From positions 114,813,891 to 114,877,890 of the forward strand of contig CM038050.1 of NCBI GenBank assembly GCA_021397845.1: a stretch of DNA of 64,000 bases, given 5' to 3'. Of this stretch, positions 1-11,026 are shown piece by piece. The notes beneath the pieces are model-generated. The model saw nothing but the letters and a program-made list of their open reading frames with translations, searched no databases and was not told the DNA's origin. This stretch comes from Areca catechu (lineage: Eukaryota; Streptophyta; Magnoliopsida; Arecales; Arecaceae). A program made the position numbers and the translations under genes. Positions within the stretch are counted from its first letter, which is position 1. The number at the start of each line of letters is the position of its first letter.

Positions 1-137
1 AAAACATTAATTATCATATATGCATTCCTTAAATTATGCTAAGTGTATCAGCATTCAAGGGTTTAAAAACCCTAATTTCGATACTACAACAAAAATGCAT
101 ATAAATAATTTTCATATGTTTTAACTGTAATAAGGAT

Positions 138-150
138 GGCTCTGATACCA
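138..150 (-). other. Primer-binding site of Cop1
   Basis: The minus strand reads TGGTATCAGAGCC one base after the end of the LTR, the usual initiator tRNA-Met primer site of plant Copia elements. Its position below the LTR shows that this LTR is the 5' LTR of a minus-strand element. Confidence 0.9.
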
Positions 151-151
151 T

Positions 152-2556
152 TATTGGGGTTTCCGGTGCACCGCAGCAGAAGTGTAATTTCAAAATGATG
201 AAATTTGCACCAAAATCCCTTAGCCAAGATCTCCTTATTCGAATTAAAACATACATACTAACATGTTGTCGAATTAGGCACTAACCTTTTAACGCTAAGT
301 CCAATTTTGATGTAGAATCAGAACTTGGTGTGAATGCTCTTTTGATTTCACCAGGCGTCCAAATGTCACCTCCAATGGTGATCCACACAGAGCAGTGATC
401 AAGACAACTCTATTCTTTTCAAAGGTTCCTTCTATTGAGTTCTTCTTCCTAGAACTCAATTGCTTGGACTATGGCTTGAATTCCTCCACACAAAAGCTTG
501 CTTTCCTTTCCTTGACTCCTTCTCCTCCTTCCACCAAGACCTTGGCCCTTTAGACACCCTTGTCTTGAAGAAAAAGACCTTGTCCTAAGAGGACATAGGC
601 TTGTCTTAAGTTGGAGGAGAAATTAAGACAATGATGTCTTAATGTATGAAAGAAAGGAAGAAATCATAACTTCTTTCTTTCCTTTACCGTCGGAGACTTT
701 TACTTTTATTCTTGTTCAGTAGCAGAGTTTCGACAGAGTTTACTCTGTAAAGGAAATAATGCAAGAGCAAGAAAAAAATAAAAGAGTCTTCAGGAGAGGA
801 AGAAAGAAAAAGATTACGCTTGTTCTGATTTTCCCGACCCTTTAAATAGAAATCAGATAGGCGCCTACACACCTCTCCGTAATCACTTTCTCACGCCCTT
901 CCCAATTTCTCACACCCCATCCTCTCATCTCATGGCCTTCCAGATTAAATCCCATGGCTTTTCTTAAAGGAAAAACCCGTGGTGTTTTAAAAGGAAGGAA
1001 GAAGTCGCGACTTTTCATCTCCGAAGAGATGTTATTTCGCGCGCAGGGAGGAGGAGTTAGCGCTTTCTTTCTTTCTCAAAATCCCATCAGCGATTGGATT
1101 CTCATCCAAGGGGGGAGAGATGGTGCGCAATTGCTTAAGAAGGAGGCTGCCCAAATAAAAACATCGGAGAAATTTTGGGCACGCAAAGAGTCCATGCGCC
1201 ATGGACTCTTCCTTAAGGCGCGCCAAGAGTCCATATGCGCATGGACTCTTGGTATTTGGCATGGAAAAATAAAGGGGGCGGGTGGGGAGGCTAGCCAAGC
1301 TACATGGCTAGCCAACAGGGTTAGCCATATTCCTGTTTTTTTAATTAGGATCTAATTAGGTCCAATTAGAACCCAATTGAACCAATCCGGAACCCTAATT
1401 CGAATCCGATCCGAATAGAAGCTAGGGTTAGCAACACTGCTAGAGTGTTATCTTGCAAAGATGATTTAATTTCAAATTAAACTCTTGATCAATCCTCTTA
1501 AGTGTGTGACCCATGGGTTCCACATCTAGCCAGCAGTGGGTTCGAATACAAGTTGACCTAATTTGATTAGAACTCTTTCTAATCGATTTAGGTCAAACCG
1601 GGCTTACCCGAATCTATCAATTAGGATTCTTCCTAACATGTGATCTTTGAACTTGATCAACCATAAGACAAGATTGACGTCTAGCAACGTGTCATGTCTA
1701 CCCGGAAGATATGGAAATTCTGGTGAAATACCAAAATTACCCTTCAGTAGAGAGTTACCGTACAATTAAATCTTTGATCAGCATGCACCCAAATATAACT
1801 ATGGATATGGATATATGTCAAATCCAATATTATATTTATTCTAGCTCAAATATAATGATGATTCGATTATCTTGATATTAGAAACCGTCTCTAATATCTT
1901 CACTTTGATCAAAGATTCCTGAATCATCATGCGTTTGTTGACTAGCTGGATGCAATCTCCTCTTACTAAGAGTGATCGATTCCTTGTTAACCTACTCATT
2001 ACCTTCATATCCAATTCACCATTCCCAGTATCAATCCTGTGCATGTCTCAGTGTCATGATTAGGATTGAACCAAAGAATGGGTTCATGTACATAAGGTAC
2101 TTATGGCAGTCTCAGGTCAAAAGATTACTTGTACCACTCCCACTATGAGAACCTTCTATGACAGTAGCTAAGACTCCATTAGATGTTCTCAAGTTGGATC
2201 ATATCAGTGAACTCATTCTCCAATGAGCACCCACATCCCAGTATTAGTGTCATACACAAGTGACTGTGAGAGCAGTCACCCTTTCAATATACCCGGGATG
2301 TGCTAGTCTTATCGGAAAAACCCTGATCCCTACTCAGGGTTCCTTTGACTAGGATTACTTAAGATTAAGGTTTTAAGATTTTAGGTCTTACTGGTATGAT
2401 CTCATCATAACCCTAAAATCATAGCCCTAATCTATGGGGTTCATCATATAATAAACACAGCGTATGATGAAAAATAATGCCTTTATTTAGAAAATTATCA
2501 ATTATAATGGTTTGGGAGATACAACATAGATTGGCTTGTAGGGCATATCCCTTTCA
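152..2556 (-). repeat. 5' LTR of Cop1 (2405 bp)
   Basis: On the minus strand it starts TGAAAGGGATATGCCC and ends near CCCCAATA, a decayed form of the CCCAACA end seen in Cop4. The start and end align with the solo LTR at 33759-36205. Blocks such as the ATGATGAGATCATACCAGT region (antisense near 2390-2420) are shared with Cop3, so these families are related. A TATA-like TATTTAAAG lies around 841-849 on the minus strand. Short open frames inside the LTR, including those near 954-1355, look incidental. Confidence 0.88.
1186..1252. promoter_or_regulatory. Two perfect hairpin-forming palindromes in the Cop1 LTR
   Basis: The first has 11-base arms AAGAGTCCATG / CATGGACTCTT (1186-1210) around a 3-base loop. 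The second has 12-base arms CCAAGAGTCCAT / ATGGACTCTTGG (1223-1252) around a 6-base loop. The same AGTCCA...TGGACT core occurs in the LTRs of Cop3 and Cop4, upstream of the TATA box. Conservation across families that differ elsewhere suggests a cis-acting site; the function is inference. Confidence 0.65.
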
Positions 2557-2900
2557 CAAACATTGTTGATTTCCATGGACTCCATTTCGGATCGCATGGC
2601 TCGAAGCCATGCCTCGGAGTCAGATCTTTGAAATGCATCCATATAGGTGATCGGATCCTCATTGTTCTCATCGAGCTCAATGGGATCGCCGTCCTGGACC
2701 AAGAAACCATAGTATTTGTACAGCTGATGCAGTATTCTACCAGATCTCCTTATGGGTTCAGGGTGTGAGTCAATCACAGCCGGTTCCATGATGTCCTTAG
2801 AGTGTGCAGGTTCTTCTATTGGCAGAACTTCATCAAGTTCAATCTTAGAAGCTATTGTTCCTTCTCCAAGAACCCTTTTTTCAAAAAGATAGCTCTAAGA
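2557..2900 (-). pseudogene. Cop2 integrase-reverse transcriptase linker and RT start, truncated by Cop1
   Basis: The minus strand reads through the linker (residues such as PIRRSGRILHQ and DPITYMDAFQRSD) into the conserved start of the Copia reverse transcriptase (EAWLRAMRSEMESM). It breaks after INNVCE, where the Cop1 LTR begins. The open frame continues artificially into the LTR for about 17 residues (DMPYKPIYV...), giving an LTR-fusion reading frame with no expected function. The missing palm, fingers and YVDD motif are not in the window. Cop3 and Cop5 show what normally follows. Confidence 0.8.
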
Positions 2901-2987
2901 GCAATGAACACCTTTTGTTCATTCTCCAAGTAGAAGAAATACCCTTTGGTTTCTTAGGATAAACAATGAAATAAACAACTGTCAGAC

Positions 2988-3868
2988 TTAGGACCAAGTT
3001 TGTCTGCGTCTAAACAATTTATGTAAGCCGGACAACCCAGACCCGAAGGGTGGAGATTGGGGTTTACATCCATTCCACATCTCATACGGAGTGGAGACAA
3101 CAAACTTACTTGGAACATTATTTAACAAGTAACAGGCTGTCTGAAGTGCATATCCCCAAAACGATAGCGACAGAGTTGCAAAGCCCATCATTGATCGAAC
3201 CATGTCCAACAAGGTTTGATTCCTCTTTTCGGACACACCATTCAACTGTGGTGTTCTTGGAGGAGTCCACCGAGAGAGAATTCCATTCTCCTCAAGATAT
3301 GTCAAAAATGCACCAGATAAGTATTTACCACCTCGATCAGATCGAAGGGTTTTAATACTTTTTCCAGTTTGCTTTCTACTTCATTACGTATCGTTTTGAA
3401 CATTTCAAATGACTCAGACTTATGTCTCATTAGAAAGACATAACCGAACCTTGAAAAGTCATCTGTAAATGTAAGAAATATATTGTATCCTCCTTTGGCA
3501 CTAATTGACATCGATCCATATACATCAGTATGTGTTAGACTTAGGAGTTCTGTAGCTCGTTCACCTTTTCCAGAAAAAAGGTGACTTGGTCATTTTACCA
3601 AGTAAACAGGATTCACAAGGTGGGCAGTGATTCAGAATCACGACCTCGAGAAGTCCATCTCTTCGCATCTTGTTTATCATATTTTGGTTAATATGACCTA
3701 ATCTACGGTACCAAAGATACAAATCATTGACAATATCTAACCTTGGGCGTTTGCTAAAAGTGTACATTATACTAACAGGCCTTGATAGTACGTATATGTC
3801 AATTTAATCTAGCTTTCATTATAACATATTATTCAAAATAACATTGTAAAAATCTCCTTTTATTGATA
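2988..3868 (-). pseudogene. Cop2 GAG-pre-integrase and integrase, decayed
   Basis: This would insert element cDNA into chromosomes. The zinc-binding N-terminal domain (3561-3767) shows LWYRRLGHIN, with the first His replaced by Tyr, and an intact CESCLLGKMTKSPF. The catalytic core follows in several frames: HTDVYG, the TDDFSRFGYVFLM block, LRSDRGG and NGVSEKRN, so the three acidic positions are still recognisable. At least two frameshifts (around 3300 and 3550) break it. It is bounded on its 5' side by GypLTR1 at 3869, where the homologous Cop5 sequence runs on without a break into protease. Confidence 0.82.
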
Positions 3869-5320
3869 TGATGGGGAACTAATATGCATGCAATTTTTTT
3901 GTATATTTTATATGTTGAGTTAGGTGATTAATTCCCAAATTTTAGATCAAATTATTTGTAGAGAATTTTGTATGAATTTTTGAAGATCAGCATGCAGATT
4001 AGGACCTAGAAAAGTAGCAAAGAAGGACCGCCGGGGCTGAGAAGCCTCGGTTAGGGCAAGTTCTCCTATAATAAAACTACTGGAGGTAGAGGGGTGTACC
4101 TGACAATATCTCGTGAAGATCACAGCGAAGGGGTCTCTCGTTCCTTGACGGATGCGGCCTGGAAAACCGAGCCAAAGACCCGCGGATACCGGCTTTCTGC
4201 TCGGTGATCCGATTGAGGCTTGGCTGGAGTCGTTGGATTCATAGGAACTCAGGGACCTGCAAAACGACCTGTCAGGGGTTAGAAAGCTCACAAAGGAACA
4301 AGAAAACAAAGTAAAAAACAGCAAGAGAAGGCTTCTTTTGGAGTGGGTGTCCAGGGATCTGGAGGGTTTGTTGGCAGCAGGAAGATGATTGCAAACACCG
4401 GAAGAAGAAGAACTCTCACAAATCCCTTTATGCACACAGCAAGGTATCACACCACTCAATAGAAGAACTCAAGGTTTTATTCATCAAAAATTCCCCTCGT
4501 ACAAGAGGCTAGGGTCCCTTAAATAGACCCTTAACCTTGGGCTCCAAGTAAGGGTAATAAGTCTTTACATAAGAATCATTTTCCCTCTCAAACCCTAGCT
4601 AGAAAATAAGGAAATATTAGGTAGAAAAATCCCTAAAAACTTTCTGACTTGGTCAAGACTCAAGGATGCCTAGGGGGGCGTGTTGGTCTTCTAGGAGCAG
4701 CAAAAGGCGGCCCCAAAGGGGCTCGGGTGCATGGGTTTGGGCCTCTGGAAGCTGGGGTGGGCATGGTAGCCAGGTAGCAGGAATATTCCCTGGTATCTTG
4801 CTCTTAGGGGCTTGGGCTTGGCACCTGGGCTTGATTTCTTGGGCTAGGATGCAGATGGACCTCTGAAATCATGGATGCCCTTATCTATGAATATACTTTG
4901 GCATCTGGAAGGGAATCTGGGCATCTGGAGGGCATCTGTAAGAAATCAGGGTTTTCTGATTTTCCTCCTGGGGTCTTCAAATCTTCAAGCTGGGTTGGAC
5001 TTGTGCTATACTTCCATGTCTTCAATCTAGTTGGACTTGGTCTTCACTTGTATGATATAGTCTTGAGTCTTCAGTATGCTTGGACAGGACTCAAAAAAAA
5101 TAAAATTAGCTCAACATGAGCTGACTAGCATTGGACTGAACTAGCTCAACATGAGCTGACAAGTACAGAACTGAAATAACAACTCAAAATACTCAAATAA
5201 CAACTAAAATAGGCTCATATGAGCTAAGCCCTTATTACAGATGGACTCATAAATTATTGATCAATTCACAGAGGATTGAAAAGCCTCTATCTTATTCTGG
5301 TGCCTCCGGTGTCCCCACCA
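3869..5320 (-). repeat. GypLTR1: Gypsy-type LTR inserted in Cop2 (1452 bp)
   Basis: On the plus strand it begins TGATGGGGAAC and ends GTCCCCACCA, near-inverted ends. Comparison with Cop5 (around 47520-47560) shows that Cop2 sequence is continuous on either side once this segment is removed. On the minus strand a TATA-like stretch (TCTATTTAAGG, about 4514-4530) lies upstream of a transcribed-looking part, as in GypLTR3, GypLTR4 and the Chromo1 LTR. Flanks TGATA and AGTTC do not match, so no target duplication is visible. A 170-residue Ser-rich open frame inside (3947-4459, minus) has no recognisable domain and is probably LTR sequence. Confidence 0.72.
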
Positions 5321-6469
5321 AGTTCAAAACCACAATTGGCCAAAAGGCCTACAGAGATAATGCTCATAATGAAACTAGGACAATAGTAACAGTCAACTAG
5401 TTCGACAGTACAAGACTCAAAGACAAGACGCAGGACTCCAACCGCCAGTACTGGAACACGATTTCCATTCCTGACTCTTAGAAACTGTTCTCCGTCTTCA
5501 AATCTTCTGCTAACTTAAGTCCCTGTAATGAATTACAAACATGAATTGGACTACCAGTATCCAATACCCAGTTAGCAGTATCAACAATTGAGTAATTACA
5601 AGGTTTTATCATATAAATACCTTGTTCAGCAGACTTCTGCTTTCTCGGCCTATTCGGATCAAGGGATGCAATGTAAAGAGGACAGTTCCTCTTCCAGTGT
5701 CCCTTCTTCTTATAGTAGAAGCACTCTGCAGAAGATGATCAGCCTTATACTTCCTGGTCTGACTCGGGCCAGGAGCATTCTGCACCTTCTTTCCCTTTTT
5801 ATTTATTTTTCTTCTCCCTTTCTTAAAGGGACGACGACCTCTATTTCCTCCCACTAAATTCACCACCCTTTATTAAGTTGGTGGTCTTTCTCGAAAGTCT
5901 GCAGCAACCCCAAAAGACCATGGTAGTTTACTGCAGGCTTGTTCATTCTATAATGATCAAGAAAGTCAAGATAAGAGGAGGGAAGAGAATTCGGATCGCA
6001 TCCTTGCCGAGCTGCTCGTGCAAGGGGCATCCGAGTTTGCCCAGTTTTTCAATCAGCTCGATCATGTACAATACATGATCAGTGACTGAACCACCATTCG
6101 GCATCTTGGAGTTGTAGATGGCACAAGACACTTTGTACCGTTCTACATCATCCGGGGTGCCGAAGGATTCCTTCAACTTTTGAAGGATTTCATCAGGTTG
6201 GGCCTCCTCAAATTTGCGACTGAACTCGTCGTTCATTGCCGCAAGCATAATGCAACGGATAGTAGTCCGATCAGAAATCCACTTCAAGTAAGCATCTCTG
6301 ACCGCACTCCGTGCATTTGCAGGAGGGATTTCAGGCGCTGGATCCATTATCACATAGAGGATTCGTTCATGCTCCAGAACAATTATTAACCTCGATACCA
6401 AGTATCGAAGTTATGACCCTTCAACTTCTCATTATCGAGAAGTGACCGGAGCGATAAGTTTGAAGACAT
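5321..6469 (-). pseudogene. Cop2 gag and protease, broken by frameshifts
   Basis: The start codon at 6469 begins MSSNLSLRSLLDNEKLKG, nearly the same as Cop5 gag at 48682. A frameshift near 6400 precedes the main capsid part (5943-6401) with VIMDPAPEIPPANAR and CIMLAAMNDEFS. A second frameshift near 5943 leads to the basic stretch and zinc knuckle, which here reads CFYYKKKGHWKRNC; the second Cys has become Tyr. The protease follows with WVLDTGSPIHVCNSLQG, so the DTG catalytic triad is present. Stops appear soon after (about 5480). It would encode the nucleocapsid-forming protein and its processing enzyme if intact. Confidence 0.83.
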
Positions 6470-8001
6470 CTGAAAAGAAAACAAAACTAGATTAGTTTAT
6501 GAATTAATAACTTAACCAAAGACTTGGACTTTAGTCTAAAGATTTCTCCCACTAATTTTTTAGATTGGTAGCCTCTAACTCCAATCCATGAAAACAACAT
6601 CTTTTCAAGTAGGTACTGAAATCTAATAGGCCACGCATGAGCCGACTAAGGCCAGCTCATCCATACGAGCCTAAAGGTAGGTTCGTAAACCAATTGTTTC
6701 CCTAAACAATTTCAGCATTTTATTTTGCCGCAGAGAACACCCCAATCGGCCTAGGGGCCTCCTATTGCGGGTCTCTGGTTAGGTCCAACCATTAAATGAC
6801 AAATCCAATGCTTCCAGCTAACTAAAGACCAAGCCCGACTATGGCCGCCACACCTGGTCCCGTTAAGGAGGTTGCACTGAACCATCATCGATTAGATAGA
6901 AATTCTAGTCGCCGGATATACACCGTTCTATGGAACTGCCGATGCACACCAAGCTAGTGGACACATTTCTATCCAACTTAATGGGAGGCTAAGACACTGT
7001 CAACACTTTGACTTAGTTTTTAAGGACCTAATAATTTTAGAGGATTTTTAGTTGTGACAGAAGAAAAGAGACAAGGACATGGATCATCCTCCCACTGAAT
7101 CAATCAGATTTCAGGAGGGTTGAAATAAATCAACAAATGATCCATGGGCACCTAAAGATCAGTCAAACCGATCAACCTGGGTGACATGGGTAACTCGAGT
7201 CATTGAGCTTTTCCAATCAGTTCTGGTTGACTCGACTAGCCACGTAGGTGAGATCATGGGTGAGTATCCTCCATTAACCATCTTTCCTAGACACCAACCA
7301 AGTTGGCCAGGAAAGAGGTAGCCTCATACAACCATGATCACAGATGCCAACCTACCTCGACACCAGTCGGTTTATCAGACTCGATCAGATTAGCCTAAAG
7401 ACTTGGGCATCCACAGAGCCACTAATTGGATCCATTTTAGATGAACGGATCAACTATTCTAACTATTAGATAGTTCTAAAGAAGGACCTTAATCAACTTT
7501 TGATTAATCTTCTTTTATTCGGTTCAACTAAACCTAGGTCTAACCCAGTTAAGGACCCAATTAGATAACTAACTCAATTAACCCAAAATTGTTTATTCGA
7601 GTGTTTTAGATTTCATAAACCTAAAAGATTTTAATAAGCCAAAGATTTAATTAAAACAATTTTTAATTAAGTCATAATGTAAAACATTTTTACGTAACCA
7701 AAATCATGCATCATATCTAGATTGATCTTTTAAAACATTACATAGCCCAATAGAAATTAACAAACATTCCTAACATGTATTTGAATTAAAACAATTTTAA
7801 TTCCAAGATTTCCTAAAGGATCCTTCTGAAAAGGACAACACAGACGAAACCGCATCGTGTCAAAGACACACGGTCATAGTGAAGGTCTCAACTAGGTTCC
7901 TAAAAGTACTCTCAAATCATACTTTATGATTTACAATTCAAAGATTAAACATTTCAATCAACTATACATGCAGTCAAGAAATGCTACAACAGAAACTGGG
8001 T
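6470..8001 (-). other. Leader of Cop2, non-coding
   Basis: This 1.5 kb lies between the primer site and gag. It has no useful open frame and matches in content and position the leader of Cop5 (48683-50265), including stretches around 6540-6560 and 7240-7330. I see no internal repeat as clear as those in the Cop3 leader. Confidence 0.7.
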
Positions 8002-8013
8002 GCTCTGATACCA
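8002..8013 (-). other. Primer-binding site of Cop2
   Basis: The minus strand reads TGGTATCAGAGC one base after the LTR end (CTTTCA), the tRNA-Met type site. It fixes the orientation and the LTR boundary at 8015. Confidence 0.9.
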
Positions 8014-8014
8014 C

Positions 8015-9900
8015 TGAAAGATAAAGAAGCGTGCGGTTGCAGGTGCCTACGCTAAGCATGCAAAGCAGGGAGCAGGCATGAATTTTAAAAATTTTAATTC
8101 ACGCGGAAAAAAAACACCTGCTCTGCACAGGATCTAACAAATTTCGGATGCATGTATAGGCAATACAGGGCATGTACAAGACCATGTAATATTTATAACA
8201 ATTAAAAAAACCTAGATCTATACATGCATGAAAAATAAAACAAGAAGTTATACCTTATTCCTGCCTGGAATATCCTGGTATAATGCTGGAATTGCTGGGA
8301 TAACAGGAATAACATTAATCCTGTTGTCTTATACTTCCAGCACGTTGAAAGGGTCTTTTCTTTTCACCAAAAACTGCTGCAAAACAGCTGAAAATTTGGC
8401 AACATTTTGATCTCCCTTCCAGCACCAAAAGTTAGGGAACAAGTTGGTTGATCTTCCTTCAAAGGGGAGAAGATTATTCAACATTTTGGTGCCCTTCCTT
8501 TCAACCAAAAATAGCACCAGAAAATTCAGCAAACTTAATACTTGCAACCTGAAAACAGAGCATAAAAAAAAAAATAGCAAGGAGGTCGATCCGGCTTCCA
8601 AATGCTCAATTGAACATTCTCCAGAGGGGGAACACGCCAGGGGCTAGCTCTGTTCCGTCTCTCGGTCGATGCTAGTCGCCGGAAGACATGGAACAGTGGG
8701 AGGGAAGAAGGAATGATGACATAATTTCTGAAATCTGACTCTGTTTTTCAGCAAAACAAAGTTCCTTCTTCCAGCAAATGTGAGCACCAAAAAATAGGGA
8801 TTAATGGTGTTCTCTCCTCCTATCACTCACAAAAACCCAGCCCTCAATTCACCGACGGAATTGGGAAGAATTTCTGCAAGGAAGGAAGAACTCTCACAGT
8901 TTTAACCTCTCACACGGTGACGTCTCAGCCAACTTGAACCAAGGGACTGCAGGGTTTATAAAAAGAAGCAGCAGCGGAAGAGCAAATGAAGTTGCTGGGA
9001 GGCCAAAGACGTCGGTGGCATAAACTCCAATTAACAGCCATTAGGAGGAATTAAAAAGGGTTTAAGGCAATCGGGTGGAGGGAGATGAGAAGACGCCGAT
9101 TGGGCTTCCGACGCTTGGAATGCAACCAGCGAGAAGACCACCGTGTAAACGGTTATAGGAAGAAAAAACAATGGTTCAAACAATTTTGGGTTCAAATCAA
9201 TTAACCAAAGGTTCAAACAAATTTGGATTCAATCCTATTAAACCCAATGGTTCAAACAAATTGAACCAGATCAAGCCCAAATTAAATTGGTTCAATTGGT
9301 TCACAACCAATGGAGGCCGAATTTAGCTCCGAATCAGTTCAAAACTGATTCAGAAAAAAACTTGGCGTAGACCTGGTCAGCCGGAAAAATTTCTGGTTGA
9401 CGCAAACAAGGGCAAGACCGGGGAAAGAGTGCTCAAAAAAAATGTGACCATAAAAATGAGATGGATTCCCAATCATATCGGTATCCGGATCAGAGAGTTA
9501 TCCTCTGTGGCGTGTGACCTCATAGGTTCGAACCTAAATAGTAGCACTGGAAATAATTTAGTACCAGCACAGGAAACCATCTAGCAATGGGTCCCGGCAT
9601 CCGGATAGGTCAAAGATGCGGGAGCATACTATCGAACCTCAGGCATATGGTAGTTCTGTATAATTCTCCTTTGACCTCTAATGCTCAAGACGACTGATAT
9701 TGGGTGCCAACCCAGAATGAGTCAGTCGACTACGTGTCTCAACCTCGCAAGCCCAGTGACTCTTCACTAGGGCTACCCCGATCGAGGATTTGCTAAATGA
9801 GTACTGTGAGACAATCAACCAAACTGTTTGGACAGGTCAATTCCATCTTGGTCCATCACTGCTCCACAAGTACTTGCCTGTACCCAGAAACCTTCCATCA
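8015..9900 (-). repeat. 5' LTR of Cop2, larger part (3' end of the LTR)
   Basis: On the minus strand this part ends ...CTTTCA next to the primer site. It aligns with the Cop5 LTRs, for example the 9480-9900 section with 43840-44269. A TATA-like TTTATAAA lies near 8955-8961. At 9900 the LTR stops at CCTTCCATCA and Cop3 sequence starts; the LTR resumes at 21002. Confidence 0.85.
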
Positions 9901-11026
9901 AGCATCTAGGAGTTGGAACATCCGATTTGATAAGACAGTCAAAGAATTTGACTTTATCAAAAATGAGGATGACCTTGTGTGTACAAGAAGATTAGTGGGA
10001 GTGTAATAGTTTTCTTGGGTCTGTATGTAGATGACATACTCCTCATTGGGAATGATATCCCAATGTTACAATCGGTCAAGGTATGGTTATCTAAACAGTT
10101 TTCATGAAAGACTTGGGAGAAGCATCTTATATACTAGGCATCAAGATCTATAGAGATAGATCTAGGAGGATGCTAGGTTTATCCAGTCTAGGTACATTGA
10201 CCAAGTGCTAAAAAGATTTAGCATGGAGGAAAGTAAAAGAGGTACTTACCTATTGGTCATGGCATACATCTTCTAAGAAGATGTCTCCTAAGACACCTGA
10301 AGAAAGAAATAGATGAATTCGGTACCTTATGCTTCGGCAGTAGTAGGTCTATTATGTATGCTATGTGATGTACTAGGCCTGATGTGGCATATGCCTTAGG
10401 TATAGCTAGCAGGTTTCAGGCTGATCCAGGAGAGGATCATTGGAAGGCTGTGAAAAATATTCTTAAGTACTTAAGAAGAACTAAGGATATTTTTCTAATA
10501 TACGGAGGATCTGATCTTAAACTAGAAGCTTATTCAGATTCTAGTTTTCAATCAGATCTAGATGACAGCAAATTTATATCTAGGTATGTTTTTTACCCTT
10601 AATGGAGGAGCTGTAAGCTGGAAAAGTTCTAAACAGCAAACTGTAGCTGACTTAACAACTGAGGCAGAGTACATTACTGTTAGTGAAGCTGCCAAGGAAG
10701 CTGTCTGGATGAAGAAGTTCATATCAGAGTTGGGCGTAGTTCCTGAGATTGAAGGTCCAGTATCACTTTACTGTGATAATACGGGGGCTGTTGCTCAAGC
10801 AAAGGAACCAAGAGCTCATCACAAATCAAAGCACATTCTGAGATGCTTCCATCTCGTTCGAGAGTTGGCGAAAGACAAGAGTCTGCATTAAAAGGGTAGA
10901 AAAGAAACGAAGAACAACGTAAGCAAACCCGTTCATTAAGGCTCTATCACAGCGAGAGTTTGATCGCCACCTTGAGTGTATGGGGGTTAAGATTTAAAGG
11001 CGATTGGCTTTAGTGCAAGTGGGGAT
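9901..11026 (+). pseudogene. Truncated Cop3-type interior: end of RT and RNase H
   Basis: It starts within reverse transcriptase at the codons for ASRSWNIRFDK and runs to the polypurine tract before the LTR at 11027. It matches 17445-18637 but lacks the 70-bp duplication found there and keeps the catalytic motif as LYVDDILLIG (about 10018-10048), whereas the other copy has HVDD. RNase H is recognisable at 10384-10891 (EAYSDSSF, TEAEYITVSEAA, YCDNTGAVAQAK). Many single-base insertions and deletions relative to the second copy break the frame, for example near 10100, 10250, 10345 and 10430. It lacks a start and cannot act alone. Confidence 0.88.

Larger units (their letters stand above)
1..2556 (-). 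mobile_element. Cop1: Copia-type LTR retrotransposon, 5' end only, runs off the left edge
   Basis: Reading the minus strand, a complete LTR (2556 down to 152) is followed by a primer-binding site and 137 bases of leader before the window ends. The element therefore continues to the left and only its 5' end is visible. It interrupts the reverse-transcriptase region of Cop2: coding sequence of Cop2 stops at 2557 and LTR sequence starts at 2556. The base set next to the LTR (2557-2561, CAAAC) is the expected target duplication, but its partner is outside the window. The LTR belongs to the same family as Cop4. Copia rather than Gypsy is inferred from the tRNA-Met type primer site and from sequence blocks shared with the LTR of Cop3. 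Confidence 0.85.

Noticed and set aside
3947..4459. 170-residue open frame on the minus strand
   Set aside because: It lies wholly inside GypLTR1, has no recognisable domain and starts and ends without relation to any promoter; it is best explained as LTR sequence.
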